A stretch of DNA of 64,000 nucleotides from Altericroceibacterium endophyticum (lineage in GTDB: Bacteria > Pseudomonadota > Alphaproteobacteria > Sphingomonadales > Sphingomonadaceae): NCBI RefSeq assembly GCF_009827595.1, contig NZ_WTYT01000004.1, forward strand, positions 71,317 through 135,316, written 5' to 3'. This document shows positions 50,253-59,615 of this stretch, piece by piece. The stretch's first letter is position 1; each line of letters opens with the position of its first letter. Below the pieces are notes generated by a model. It did no database searches and had not been told where the DNA came from. It was given only the letters and a program-made list of their open reading frames with translations. The position numbers were made by a program, and so were the translations under genes.

Positions 50253-52018
50253 AAACACTGCTGCTGACAATCGCAGGATCTGGCCTCGCACTGCTGGCCC
50301 AGACCGCGCAGGCCCAGCCGACCCGTGAATATTTCGTTGCTCACGCCAATCAGAATGGCGCGCCGGAGCAGCTCAATCGCCGCGATCGCGAATATTACGA
50401 TGCCCTTTTCACCGCAATCGACCGGCAGGACTGGAACCAGGTAGAAAGCCTGTTTGCGCAGCGCTCCGACGGCCCGCTGCATGCGGTGGCCCGCGCTGAA
50501 TATTATCTGGCGGCCAATTCACCCCGCGTCGAACTTTCCGAAATCCAGCAATGGTTGTCCGAAGGGCGCAATCTGCCACAGGCCGCGCAACTTGGCCGAC
50601 TTGGCGTGACCCGCGGCGCGGCAAGCCTGCCCGACTTGCCGAGAGAGCAGAGCTTTTCCTATCGCAGCGCACCGCCCAAACGGGTGCGCCCGAAACCCAT
50701 TTCCGATGGCACCATGCCCGGATCGATCGCGTCGCAGATCCACGATCGGATCGTGAATGATGACCCCGATGGCGCACGCCAATTGCTCGACGGGATCGAT
50801 TCATCGCTCAGCCGCGCCGCACGCGCCGAATGGCGTCAGCGGGTGGCATGGTCCTATTATATCGAGAATATGGACACCGAAGCGCTGGCCATGGCCCGAA
50901 CGGTCAGCGCCGGTACCGGCCCGTGGGTGGCCGAAGGTGATTGGGTGGCAGGCCTCGCATCGTGGCGTCTGAACGATTGTGCCAGTGCCCTGCCTGCTTT
51001 TGAACGATCCGCATCGGGGGCAGATAATCAGGAATTGCGCTCCGCCGCCTATTATTGGGCCGCACGGAGTGCTCTGCGCTGCCGGATGCCAGACCGCAGC
51101 GTGGATTTGCTGTCTCGCGCCGCAGAAAATGACGAAACGCTTTATGGCATGCTGGCGGCCGAACAACTCGGTGCAGCTTTGCCCAATCGCGTTGAAACGC
51201 CAGAATTCACGCGCGACGACTGGAAGGAATTGCGTGATCTGGGCAATGTGCACATTGCCATTGCCCTCAATGAAATCGGGCGTGACAAACTGGCCAGCGA
51301 AGTTCTCCTGCATCAGGCAAAGATCGGTGATCCGCGTCAATATGGCGCTCTTTCCCGCCTTGCCCGGGATCTCGGCATGCCGTCCACCCAGCTTTACATG
51401 GCCTATAATGCGCCCGCTGGCACATCAGCCGATCCCGCCGTTCGCTATCCTGTACCGAAATGGAAACCCGTCACCGGATGGCAGGTCGATCCAGCATTGG
51501 CCTATGCTCACGCGTTGCAGGAATCCAATTTCCGGACCGCTGTGGTCAGCCCGGCGGCGGCAAAGGGGCTGATGCAGATTACGCCGATCACCGTTCGCGA
51601 ACATGCGCCCGCACTCAAAATGAATGCCAGCCATGTCGATCTCACCGATCCGCAAGTCAATCTGGCCTTTGGTCAGCAAAATCTTGAAATGCTGCGCGAT
51701 GCCTCCGCCACCAGCGGACAGCTGCCTAAAATCATGGCCGCCTATAACGCCGGCCTGTCCCCCGTGACCCGCTGGAACAGCGAGATCAACGATCAGGGCG
51801 ACCCGCTGCTATATATGGAATCGATCCCTTATTGGGAAACGCGCGGCTATGTCGCCATCGTGATGCGCAATTACTGGATGTATGAACGGCAAGCCGATGC
51901 AACCTCCAGCAGCCGCCATGCCCTCGCCCAGAATGACTGGCCGCTTTTTCCGGATGCAGACGGGAATGGCCGTGTCTATATGTCGGCCGAAAGGAACAGC
52001 GACAGAAGGCGTAACTAA
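50249..52018 (+). CDS. slt: Soluble lytic murein transglycosylase
   Basis: This Slt70-type enzyme (589 aa) cleaves the MurNAc-GlcNAc bond to 1,6-anhydro ends. It has a signal peptide (LLTIAGSGLALLAQTAQAQ), a long alpha-helical superhelical U-domain (about 30-420), and a C-terminal lysozyme-like domain with catalytic Glu in YAHALQESNFRTAVVSP, AAKGLMQITPITV and MAAYNAGLSPVTRWN. Start GTG at 50249 overlaps the previous stop and has AGGAG upstream; starting further back would spoil the signal peptide. Confidence 0.94.
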   Translation: MKTLLLTIAGSGLALLAQTAQAQPTREYFVAHANQNGAPEQLNRRDREYYDALFTAIDRQDWNQVESLFAQRSDGPLHAVARAEYYLAANSPRVELSEIQQWLSEGRNLPQAAQLGRLGVTRGAASLPDLPREQSFSYRSAPPKRVRPKPISDGTMPGSIASQIHDRIVNDDPDGARQLLDGIDSSLSRAARAEWRQRVAWSYYIENMDTEALAMARTVSAGTGPWVAEGDWVAGLASWRLNDCASALPAFERSASGADNQELRSAAYYWAARSALRCRMPDRSVDLLSRAAENDETLYGMLAAEQLGAALPNRVETPEFTRDDWKELRDLGNVHIAIALNEIGRDKLASEVLLHQAKIGDPRQYGALSRLARDLGMPSTQLYMAYNAPAGTSADPAVRYPVPKWKPVTGWQVDPALAYAHALQESNFRTAVVSPAAAKGLMQITPITVREHAPALKMNASHVDLTDPQVNLAFGQQNLEMLRDASATSGQLPKIMAAYNAGLSPVTRWNSEINDQGDPLLYMESIPYWETRGYVAIVMRNYWMYERQADATSSSRHALAQNDWPLFPDADGNGRVYMSAERNSDRRRN

Positions 52019-52546
52019 GTGGCAATCGACGAAGACAGACAATTCAAGCCCATCAATATTGCGCTGCTGACCGTTTCGGACACACGCGGCCCGGAGGATG
52101 ACACTTCCGGCGATATCCTGGCCGAGCGCATTCAGAACGCCGGGCATACACTGGCCGCGCGCGCGATCGAGCGTGACGACAAGGACAGGCTGACCGCCCG
52201 GCTGCACACATGGATCGATGATCCCGATATTGATGCGATCATCAGCACCGGCGGCACCGGGCTGACGGGACGCGACATCACCCCCGAAGCGCTCGACCGG
52301 GTGAAGGAAAAGGACATTCCCGGCTTTGGCGAATTGTTTCGCTGGCTGAGTTACGGGACGATCGGCACCAGCACGGTGCAATCACGTGCCTGCGCGGTTC
52401 TCGCTCGCGGAACGTATATTTTCGCGCTGCCCGGATCGAATGGCGCGGTGAAAGATGGCTGGGACGGTATCCTTGCCGAACAGCTCGACAGTCGAAACCG
52501 CCCCTGCAACTTCGTTGAGCTGATGCCCCGCCTCAGGGAAGTCTGA
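52019..52546 (+). CDS. moaB: Molybdenum cofactor biosynthesis protein B
   Basis: This is a MoaB/Mog-type protein (175 aa) that binds and adenylates molybdopterin. Motifs are IALLTVSDTRGPEDDTSG, IISTGGTGLTGRDITPEAL and FALPGSNGAVKDGWDGIL. It starts with GTG directly after the transglycosylase stop. No other moa or moe gene is in view; the linkage to a lytic transglycosylase is probably only positional. Confidence 0.94.
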   Translation: MAIDEDRQFKPINIALLTVSDTRGPEDDTSGDILAERIQNAGHTLAARAIERDDKDRLTARLHTWIDDPDIDAIISTGGTGLTGRDITPEALDRVKEKDIPGFGELFRWLSYGTIGTSTVQSRACAVLARGTYIFALPGSNGAVKDGWDGILAEQLDSRNRPCNFVELMPRLREV

Positions 52547-52613
52547 CATTTCATCTTCCGCTTCGTTTTCCCCTGCATCGCGATTATGATCCGATCAGGG
52601 GGAACGCGGCGTG

Positions 52614-53891
52614 ATGAGCGAAACAGAAACAGCCGAACAGGCAGAAGAGAACGCAGGGACCAAATCGCCGGCGGGTAAAGGCTGGCGGCAGCTTGGCCCC
52701 GGCATCGTCGTTGCCGCAACCGGTGTTGGCGCGGGCGATCTGGTCGCGACGCTGATTGCCGGGTCGCGGTTTGGATATGCCCTGCTATGGGCCGCTATTC
52801 TTGGGTGCGCGGTCAAGATTGCCTTGTCCGAAGGTTCGGCCCGCTATCACCTTGCCACAGGCTCGACCATTCTGGCGGGGTGGCGCAGTCTGGGCCGCTG
52901 GACCGGGTGGTATTTCGGTATTTACGTCATCCTGTGGGGGTTCCTTTATGGCGCCACCGCGATGAGCGCCACCGCTCTGCCGCTGACCGCACTCTTTCCC
53001 ATTCTCCCCCTGCAAGGCTGGGCCGTAATTACCGGACTCACTGGTTTTCTGTTCGTCTGGTTCAACAGCTACGAACGCTTCGAACAGGTCATCAAGGTGA
53101 TGGTCGGTGTGATGTTTGTCATCATGATCGGCCTGGCCATCCTCGTTGCGCCCAGTCTGCCAGACATTCTGACCGGCCTCACCTTCGATCTGCCCGAGGG
53201 CGCGCTGTTTTACACGCTCGGTCTGATCGGCGGTGTTGGCGGCACTGTCACCACCGCAGCCTATGGCTATTGGGTGCAGACCAAGGGCTGGCGTGACCTT
53301 GGCTGGCTCCCCCTGATGCGGATCGACAATATCGTGGCCTATACCATCACCGGCCTGTTTGTGGTCGCAATGCTGATTGTCGGGGCGGAACTGCTTTATT
53401 CCTCCGCCATTGCGCTGGAATCGAGTGGAAGGGGGTTGCTCGGCCTGTCCGATGTGTTGGAAGCGCGATTCGGATCGACCGTGGCCACCTTGTTTCTCGT
53501 TGGCTTTGCCGCGACCGCGCTCAGTTCGGTTTTCGGCGTGTGGCACGGGATGAGCCTGTTCTTCGCGGACTGGTATTATCAGATGCGGGGGCAACCTACG
53601 GCAGTAGCCCCAGAAGGTAGCCCGGCCTTTCGCGCCTATCTGTTCTGGCTGACCTTTCCGCCCATGATCCTGTTACTGGCGGACCGGCCCTTTTTCCTGG
53701 TCATCACTTATGGTGCGTTCGGTGCTTTGTTTATGCCCTTTCTCGCCATCACTCTGCTGCTGCTCCTTAATTCTGACCGTGTTCCGGCGGAGGCCCGCAA
53801 TGGCTGGCTCGCCAATTGCGTGCTGGCAGGATCGGCTTTGCTGTTCGCAGTGCTGGCGGTGCGACAGATCATGGATTTCATCGCTATCTGA
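52614..53891 (+). CDS. Nramp-like transporter lacking the canonical metal-site motifs
   Basis: This is a membrane protein (425 aa) with about eleven helices, of the Nramp/natural resistance-associated macrophage protein family by overall pattern: LGPGIVVAATGVGAGDLVAT in helix 1 and GLIGGVGGTVTTAAYGYWV in helix 6. Canonical Nramps have DPGN in helix 1 and MPH in helix 6 to bind Mn or Fe; here these read GAGD and GGT, so the usual metal site is not present. Cargo is therefore unknown (other divalent ion, or none). It is 67 bases downstream of moaB. Confidence 0.82.
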   Translation: MSETETAEQAEENAGTKSPAGKGWRQLGPGIVVAATGVGAGDLVATLIAGSRFGYALLWAAILGCAVKIALSEGSARYHLATGSTILAGWRSLGRWTGWYFGIYVILWGFLYGATAMSATALPLTALFPILPLQGWAVITGLTGFLFVWFNSYERFEQVIKVMVGVMFVIMIGLAILVAPSLPDILTGLTFDLPEGALFYTLGLIGGVGGTVTTAAYGYWVQTKGWRDLGWLPLMRIDNIVAYTITGLFVVAMLIVGAELLYSSAIALESSGRGLLGLSDVLEARFGSTVATLFLVGFAATALSSVFGVWHGMSLFFADWYYQMRGQPTAVAPEGSPAFRAYLFWLTFPPMILLLADRPFFLVITYGAFGALFMPFLAITLLLLLNSDRVPAEARNGWLANCVLAGSALLFAVLAVRQIMDFIAI

Positions 53892-53936
53892 CGCAGATCC
53901 CTTGCGCATTTGTTCTTTATATGTTCCATATCATCC

Positions 53937-55010
53937 ATGGCGATTCACCATGGCCGTGGGGCCACTCAGAATGCGGAAAGTACCCGCTTTCACCTCCCTG
54001 TCAGGGAGGATGATGGCGATTGGCTGGACGATGCAGAAATCGTGGATGGCCCGGCGTCCAAACTGCGCAGCACTGTCACTGAGGAAACATCGCGTTCGAT
54101 CATTTCCTTCAACCAATCGCCCGATATCGGCTTCGACAGGTCTATCAATGCCTATCGTGGTTGTGAGCATGGCTGCATCTATTGCTTCGCCCGGCCCAGC
54201 CACGCCTATCACGATCTCTCCCCAGGGCTCGATTTTGAAACCAAGCTATTCGCAAAGCCCAAGGCAGCGGAGATATTGCGCAATACATTCGCCAAGGCTC
54301 AATATCAGCCTCGGCCTATTGCCATGGGCACCAACACCGATCCGTATCAGCCCATTGAGCGAACATACCGGATAACGCGGCAGATTCTCGAGACCTGTCT
54401 CGACGCACGGCATCCGGTAACAATCACCACCAAATCCGATCGGGTGCTGCGCGATCTCGACCTGCTGAGCGAACTCGCCGCGCGCAAACTGACGGCGGTT
54501 GCCATCTCGGTCACATCGCTCGATCCGAAACTTTCCGGTCTGCTGGAGCCACGCGCAGCATCGCCTGCGAAGCGTCTTGCCGCACTCGGCAAACTGGCCG
54601 AAGCGGGCATTCCCACCCATTGCTCCATCGCCCCGGTCATTCCTTCCATCACCGATGAATTCATGGAAGCAATCATCCGACAGGCCGGGGTGATGGGCGT
54701 CAAGTCAGCGGGTTGGATCCCCGTCCGACTGCCCTTTGAAGTGGCCCCATTATTCAAGGACTGGCTGGAAGAACATTTCCCTCAGCGGAAGGAGAAGGTC
54801 ATGGCCATCATCCGTTCCATGCGCGACGGGCGGGACAATGACCCGGATTTCTATTCCCGAATGAAAGCGCAGGGCGTGTGGGCGGATCTGTTTCGCACCC
54901 GGTTTCAGCTCGCCTGCCGCAAGGCCGGACTTGATGGCAACCCGCGCTTCCATCTCGATTGCACCCAATTCCGCAAACCGGGTCCCAAGGGTCAGATGTG
55001 GCTGTTCTAA
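53937..55010 (+). CDS. Radical SAM protein, PA0069/SplB-like
   Basis: This is a radical SAM enzyme (357 aa) of the PA0069 family, related to spore photoproduct lyase by sequence. The cluster motif is NAYRGCEHGCIYCFARPSH, giving CxxxCxxC. FDRSINAYRG, MGTNTDPYQPIE and the C-terminal GPKGQMWLF are family signs. The reaction is not known. MAIHHGRG is taken as start; the upstream frame is short and hydrophobic and looks unlike the family. Confidence 0.9.
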   Translation: MAIHHGRGATQNAESTRFHLPVREDDGDWLDDAEIVDGPASKLRSTVTEETSRSIISFNQSPDIGFDRSINAYRGCEHGCIYCFARPSHAYHDLSPGLDFETKLFAKPKAAEILRNTFAKAQYQPRPIAMGTNTDPYQPIERTYRITRQILETCLDARHPVTITTKSDRVLRDLDLLSELAARKLTAVAISVTSLDPKLSGLLEPRAASPAKRLAALGKLAEAGIPTHCSIAPVIPSITDEFMEAIIRQAGVMGVKSAGWIPVRLPFEVAPLFKDWLEEHFPQRKEKVMAIIRSMRDGRDNDPDFYSRMKAQGVWADLFRTRFQLACRKAGLDGNPRFHLDCTQFRKPGPKGQMWLF

Positions 55011-55061
55011 ACCGCCTCTACACTCTCCTGCTGTCGAAAATCGGGCAATGAGCCAGCCAGT

Positions 55062-58000
55062 TCAGGCAACCAGACGCAGATTGGCCGCGCCGCGCCGGGT
55101 GGTCAGCGCGACATTGGTGAGCCCGTCAATTTCGGCCAGCTTTTCGGCCAGATGGCCATCCAGCTTGAAGCCGAGCCCGAGCCGCAGAAACGGGTCACTT
55201 TCGCCTTCGCCAACCAAAAGCCGCGCGATAACTTCCCCCTTACCTGCGCCCTTTTCACCTTCAACCAGCGCCAGTCGTAATTCCTGCAGCGCTTCCTCGC
55301 TCGCAATGTCCAGCTTCAACAGCATACGTGCGCTGTTGGTGACGTCGCTGAGCGCGCGTGCGCCGCGAATGGTCACGCGGGGTGGTTCTTCGGGACTGGG
55401 CGAATCCAGTTCCACATTCAGCAAAACGCAAGTGTTCTCACGGCCCCATTTGAGGAAGGAATCCACCAGACTTTCTTCAAAACAGGCCGCGCTGAAGCCG
55501 CCGCTGCTATCGGTGAAGTCAGCCCGCACGAAGTCTTTGCCCCTGCGCGTTGTGCCCTTGCTGGCGCTTTCGACCATCGCTGCCATCACGGCCTGCATGC
55601 GCCCTGCCGGGCCGCTGCCGCCCGCCATCAGGCTGGCATAGCTGCGCGCACCATTGGATGACGCAACCGCGCGAAATTCTTCCACGGGGTGGGCCGCAAA
55701 ATAGAAACCGAACACGTCCTTCTCGGTCGCCATCTGGTCGTTGCGGCTCCAGGGCTCCGCATCAACCAGGCGCAGTGCGGGTTCGACATGATCATCCCCG
55801 CCAAACAGCCCCACCTGCCCGCTTGCACGGTCGCGGACGGATGCTTCTGCGACGGCCAGCAGCATCTCCGCATTGGCCATCACCTTTGCGCGGTTGGGCT
55901 CCATGGAACCAAAGGCACCGGCCCCCGCAAGTCCTTCCATCTGTCGCCGGTTCATGCAGCCTTGCGGCATACGGCGGAACAGATCTTCCAGATTTTCGAA
56001 TCTGCCGTTCTTCTCCCGCTCGGCCACCACGGCTTCCATCGCCTTTTCACCGACATTGCGAATGCCGGCCAGTGCATAGCGGACCGCATGGCCTGTCTCG
56101 GTCTGTTCGACGGAAAATTCCGCTTCGCTCGCATTCAGATCCGGTCCGCGCAATGCGATGTCATTTTTGCGCATATCGTCGACAAAGATCGCCAGCTTTT
56201 CCGACTGATGCATGTCGAAACACATGGACGCGGCGTAGAATTCTTCCGGGTAATGCGTCTTCACCCATGCCGTCTGATAGGACAGCAGTGCATAGGCCGC
56301 AGCGTGCGATTTGTTGAAACCATAGCCGGCAAATTTATCGATCAAGTCGAACAGCTCGTTCGCCTTGCCCTTTTCGATACCTGAAACTTCCTTGCAGCCA
56401 TCCGTGAAACGCACGCGCTGTTTATCCATTTCAGCCTGGATCTTCTTACCCATAGCCCGGCGCAGCAAGTCGGCATCACCCAGTGAATAGCCAGCCAGGA
56501 TCTGCGCCGCCTGCATCACCTGTTCCTGATAAACGAAGATGCCGTAGGTTTCCTCCAGAATACCCGCCAGCTTCTCATGCGGATATTCAATCGCAACTTC
56601 GCCATTCTTACGTTTGCCGAAGAGCGGGATGTTATCCATCGGGCCCGGGCGATAGAGCGAAACCAGTGCGATAATATCTTCGAATTTGGTCGGTTTCACC
56701 GCCGCCAGCGTGCGCCGCATCCCTTCGGATTCCAGCTGGAACACACCGACCGTGTCGCCGCGCTTCAGCAGCGCGAAGACGTCGGGATCATCCAGCGGCA
56801 ACAGACTGAGATCAACCTCGATCGAGCGCCGCGCCAGCAGGTCGACCGCTTTGCGCAAGACCGACAGCGTCTTGAGGCCGAGAAAGTCGAATTTGACCAG
56901 ACCCGAATCCTCGACATGTTTCATGTCGAATTGCGTCACCGGCATGTCCGAGCGCGGATCGCGGTACAGCGGCACAAGCTGCGACAATGGCCGGTCACCA
57001 ATCACCACGCCGGCAGCATGGGTGGAGGAATTGCGCGGAAAACCTTCCAGCTTCTTCGCCAGATCGACGAGGCGCTTTACCTCATTGTCATTGTCATATT
57101 CGCGCCTGAAATCCGCCTCGCCATTCAGCGTGCGCTCCAACGTCCACGGGTCAGTCGGATGGTTGGGAACCATCTTGGTCAGCCGGTCCACCTGACCATA
57201 GGGCATTTGCAGGATGCGCCCGCAATCGCGCAGCACGGCGCGCGCTTTCAGCTTACCGAAGGTGATGATCTGCGCCACATGATCATGGCCATATTTGTTC
57301 TGCACATAGCGGATCACTTCACCGCGCCGCGTTTCGCAGAAGTCGATATCGAAGTCGGGCATCGACACACGTTCCGGGTTCAGGAAGCGCTCGAAGAGCA
57401 GCCCCAGCCTGATCGGATCAAGATCGGTAATCGTCAGCGCCCAAGCGACCAGCGAGCCCGCGCCCGAACCACGGCCCGGCCCGACCGGGATACCCTGAGC
57501 CTTGGCCCATTTGATGAAGTCAGCAACGATCAGGAAGTAGCCGGGAAACCCCATACCGATGATGATATCGATTTCGTATTCGAGGCGCTTTTCATAGGTT
57601 TCGCGCTCTTCATCACTCATCTCTTCATACAAAGAGAGCCGCGCGGCGAGCCCGTGCCGCGCATCATTGGCGAGCGCGATTTCTTCACCCTTCAAATCAC
57701 CGGCGAGGCTGGGCAGGATCGGTGCGCGTTTAGGCGGCGCAAAAGCGCAGCGCTGCGCTACGACCAGCGTGTTGGCCATGGCTTCCGGACAATCGGCGAA
57801 CAGCTCCTCCATCATCTCCGCATTCTTGATGTAGGCATCAGGCAGGGAGCGGAGACGGTCGGAGGTATCGATATGCGTTGAATGGGCAATGCACAGCATC
57901 GCGTCATGCGCGGAATGCATATGCGGTTCATCGAAGTTGGCCGGGTTGGTGGCGACCAGCGGCAGATCATGCCGATATGCCAGCTCTATCAAATCTTCTT

Positions 58001-58541
58001 CAGCGGCATCTTCGGTGTCATTGTAGCGCCGCGACAATTCGACATAGAGCCTGTCCGGAAACTGCCCCTTCAGAAATTCCAGCATCCGTTCGGCGCGCTG
58101 CGGTTTCTGATCCGCGAGCAACCGTGTCACCGCGCCTTCACCCGCCCCGGTAAGCGCGATCAGACCGTCCGTGCGGCCTTCAAGCTCAGGGTAAAGGACA
58201 TGCGGTTCCAGCTCCAGCGGGCGGTCGAGATGCGCACGGCTGACCAGATGACAGAGGTTGTTCCAACCATCCTCATTTTGCGCATAGAGCGGGATATAAT
58301 CGATCGGCGCGCCATCTCCTTCGGAAATGCCGAGCAAAGTGCCGACAATCGGCTGCACGCCTTCCGCACGGCAGGCAGCCGCAAAGGCAACGGTGCCATA
58401 CAGACCGTTGCGGTCGCAAATTGCGATGGCGGGGAAGCCCTTTTCCTTGGCGGTCTTGGCGATCTGCTTGGGATCAATCGCCGCTTCCAGCAGGGAATAG
58501 GACGACAGGACTCGCAGCGGGACAAACGGGGCATAGGGCAT
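55062..58541 (-). CDS. dnaE: DNA polymerase III alpha subunit
   Basis: This is the replicative polymerase (1159 aa). Order: PHP domain (1-270), polymerase core with the catalytic aspartates in PDFDIDFCETRRGEVI, the GRGSGAGSLVAW loop, HAAGVVIG, SHAAAYALLSYQTAWVK, then helix-hairpin-helix and OB domain. In the PHP domain the first metal histidines are lost: family VHLRVHSxYS reads VPLRVLSSYS, so the PHP nuclease is probably inactive and proofreading relies on DnaQ. The gene converges with the radical SAM gene. Confidence 0.97.
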   Translation of the reverse strand: MPYAPFVPLRVLSSYSLLEAAIDPKQIAKTAKEKGFPAIAICDRNGLYGTVAFAAACRAEGVQPIVGTLLGISEGDGAPIDYIPLYAQNEDGWNNLCHLVSRAHLDRPLELEPHVLYPELEGRTDGLIALTGAGEGAVTRLLADQKPQRAERMLEFLKGQFPDRLYVELSRRYNDTEDAAEEDLIELAYRHDLPLVATNPANFDEPHMHSAHDAMLCIAHSTHIDTSDRLRSLPDAYIKNAEMMEELFADCPEAMANTLVVAQRCAFAPPKRAPILPSLAGDLKGEEIALANDARHGLAARLSLYEEMSDEERETYEKRLEYEIDIIIGMGFPGYFLIVADFIKWAKAQGIPVGPGRGSGAGSLVAWALTITDLDPIRLGLLFERFLNPERVSMPDFDIDFCETRRGEVIRYVQNKYGHDHVAQIITFGKLKARAVLRDCGRILQMPYGQVDRLTKMVPNHPTDPWTLERTLNGEADFRREYDNDNEVKRLVDLAKKLEGFPRNSSTHAAGVVIGDRPLSQLVPLYRDPRSDMPVTQFDMKHVEDSGLVKFDFLGLKTLSVLRKAVDLLARRSIEVDLSLLPLDDPDVFALLKRGDTVGVFQLESEGMRRTLAAVKPTKFEDIIALVSLYRPGPMDNIPLFGKRKNGEVAIEYPHEKLAGILEETYGIFVYQEQVMQAAQILAGYSLGDADLLRRAMGKKIQAEMDKQRVRFTDGCKEVSGIEKGKANELFDLIDKFAGYGFNKSHAAAYALLSYQTAWVKTHYPEEFYAASMCFDMHQSEKLAIFVDDMRKNDIALRGPDLNASEAEFSVEQTETGHAVRYALAGIRNVGEKAMEAVVAEREKNGRFENLEDLFRRMPQGCMNRRQMEGLAGAGAFGSMEPNRAKVMANAEMLLAVAEASVRDRASGQVGLFGGDDHVEPALRLVDAEPWSRNDQMATEKDVFGFYFAAHPVEEFRAVASSNGARSYASLMAGGSGPAGRMQAVMAAMVESASKGTTRRGKDFVRADFTDSSGGFSAACFEESLVDSFLKWGRENTCVLLNVELDSPSPEEPPRVTIRGARALSDVTNSARMLLKLDIASEEALQELRLALVEGEKGAGKGEVIARLLVGEGESDPFLRLGLGFKLDGHLAEKLAEIDGLTNVALTTRRGAANLRLVA

Positions 58542-58612
58542 GATGCCATTTTGCGCCCCGCACCCCGCGCAATCAAGTCACATCGGGGTGCAATCTGGGG
58601 ACAGCGACCTGC

Positions 58613-58888
58613 TTAGCCAGGAAAATCAGGATGGGCAGCCAGAGCCATGATCTCACTAATATCCAGCCGGTGATCACCCGCCTTCTGGATCACATATTGG
58701 CTGCGCTCACTTTCAGGCAGCTTGCTGACATAGGCGACCATCTCGGCCAGGGTACCGCGGCGAAGTGCTTTCATGCCATCCAGCAGGCCCTGACCGTCTT
58801 CATTCATGTGGACAGCCGCGCGATCATCCCATTCGATGGAATCCGATGCGCTCAGCGCTGCTTTATAGGTGCTGGGATGGTCACTCAT
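58613..58888 (-). CDS. Conserved small protein of unknown function
   Basis: This 91-aa acidic protein has no signal or membrane segment. It has helical stretches DGQGLLDGMKALRRGTLAEM and VAYVSKLPESERSQYVI, and a C-terminal half HRLDISEIMALAAHPDF. I do not recognise a family. It lies between lolD (downstream of it in the genome, same strand, 52 bases) and dnaE, has an ATG start with AAGGAG upstream, and codon use like the neighbours. It is probably a real gene. Confidence 0.7.
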   Translation of the reverse strand: MSDHPSTYKAALSASDSIEWDDRAAVHMNEDGQGLLDGMKALRRGTLAEMVAYVSKLPESERSQYVIQKAGDHRLDISEIMALAAHPDFPG

Positions 58889-58940
58889 GTCTGTTTCTCC
58901 TTCTTGCCGGAACGCGCAAAATCAAGGCGCGGGACCGAAC

Positions 58941-59615
58941 TTAAATCAAAATACCTTCATGCAGGCGGACAACACGGTCCATGCGCTGCGCCAGGCGTTC
59001 ATTATGGGTTGCGATCAAAGCGGCACTGCCCTGCCCGCGAACCAGTTCAAGAAACTGTTCCAGTACTTTATCGGCCGTTGCTTCGTCCAGATTGCCCGTT
59101 GGCTCGTCCGCCAGCACCAGATGCGGCCGGTTGGCAAGCGCGCGCGCCACCGCCACGCGTTGCTGTTCACCGCCAGAAAGCTGGCTCGGGCGATGCTCCA
59201 GCCGCTGCCCCAAACCAAGTGCAGACAGCAGGGATTTTGCGCGTTCATCCGCATCCGCGCGGCTGACACTGGCGACCAGCAGAGGAAGGACAACATTTTC
59301 CTGCGCTGTAAAATCGGCCAGCAAATGGTGAAACTGATAGACAAAGCCCAGATGGTCGCGCCGCAACCGGGTGCGGTCATCACCGGACAATCTGCTGGCA
59401 TCATTACCGGCGATTTCGATTCGGCCGCCAAATCCCCCTTCGAGCAAGCCAACCGCTTGCAACATGGTGGATTTACCCGAGCCGGAGGGGCCGAGCAGCG
59501 CAACGATTTCACCGGGCCGAACATCGAGATCAATCCCGCGCAGCACGTCGATGCGCACCCCGCCTTGTTCAAAACTGCGGGTGAGACTTTTCAGGCGGAC
59601 AACGGAATCACTCAT
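58941..59615 (-). CDS. lolD: Lipoprotein-releasing ABC transporter ATP-binding protein
   Basis: LolD (224 aa) is the ATPase that drives release of lipoproteins from the inner membrane to the carrier LolA. Walker A is GPSGSGKST (43-51); the signature is [15 protein letters not shown]; Walker B is [13 protein letters not shown]; the switch histidine is in [10 protein letters not shown]. It overlaps the permease gene upstream by eight bases, so they form one unit. Confidence 0.95.
   Translation of the reverse strand: MSDSVVRLKSLTRSFEQGGVRIDVLRGIDLDVRPGEIVALLGPSGSGKSTMLQAVGLLEGGFGGRIEIAGNDASRLSGDDRTRLRRDHLGFVYQFHHLLADFTAQENVVLPLLVASVSRADADERAKSLLSALGLGQRLEHRPSQLSGGEQQRVAVARALANRPHLVLADEPTGNLDEATADKVLEQFLELVRGQGSAALIATHNERLAQRMDRVVRLHEGILI

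Noticed and set aside
56577-57881. 434-codon plus-strand open frame opposite dnaE
   Set aside because: Shadow of dnaE; no motifs and no ribosome-binding site.
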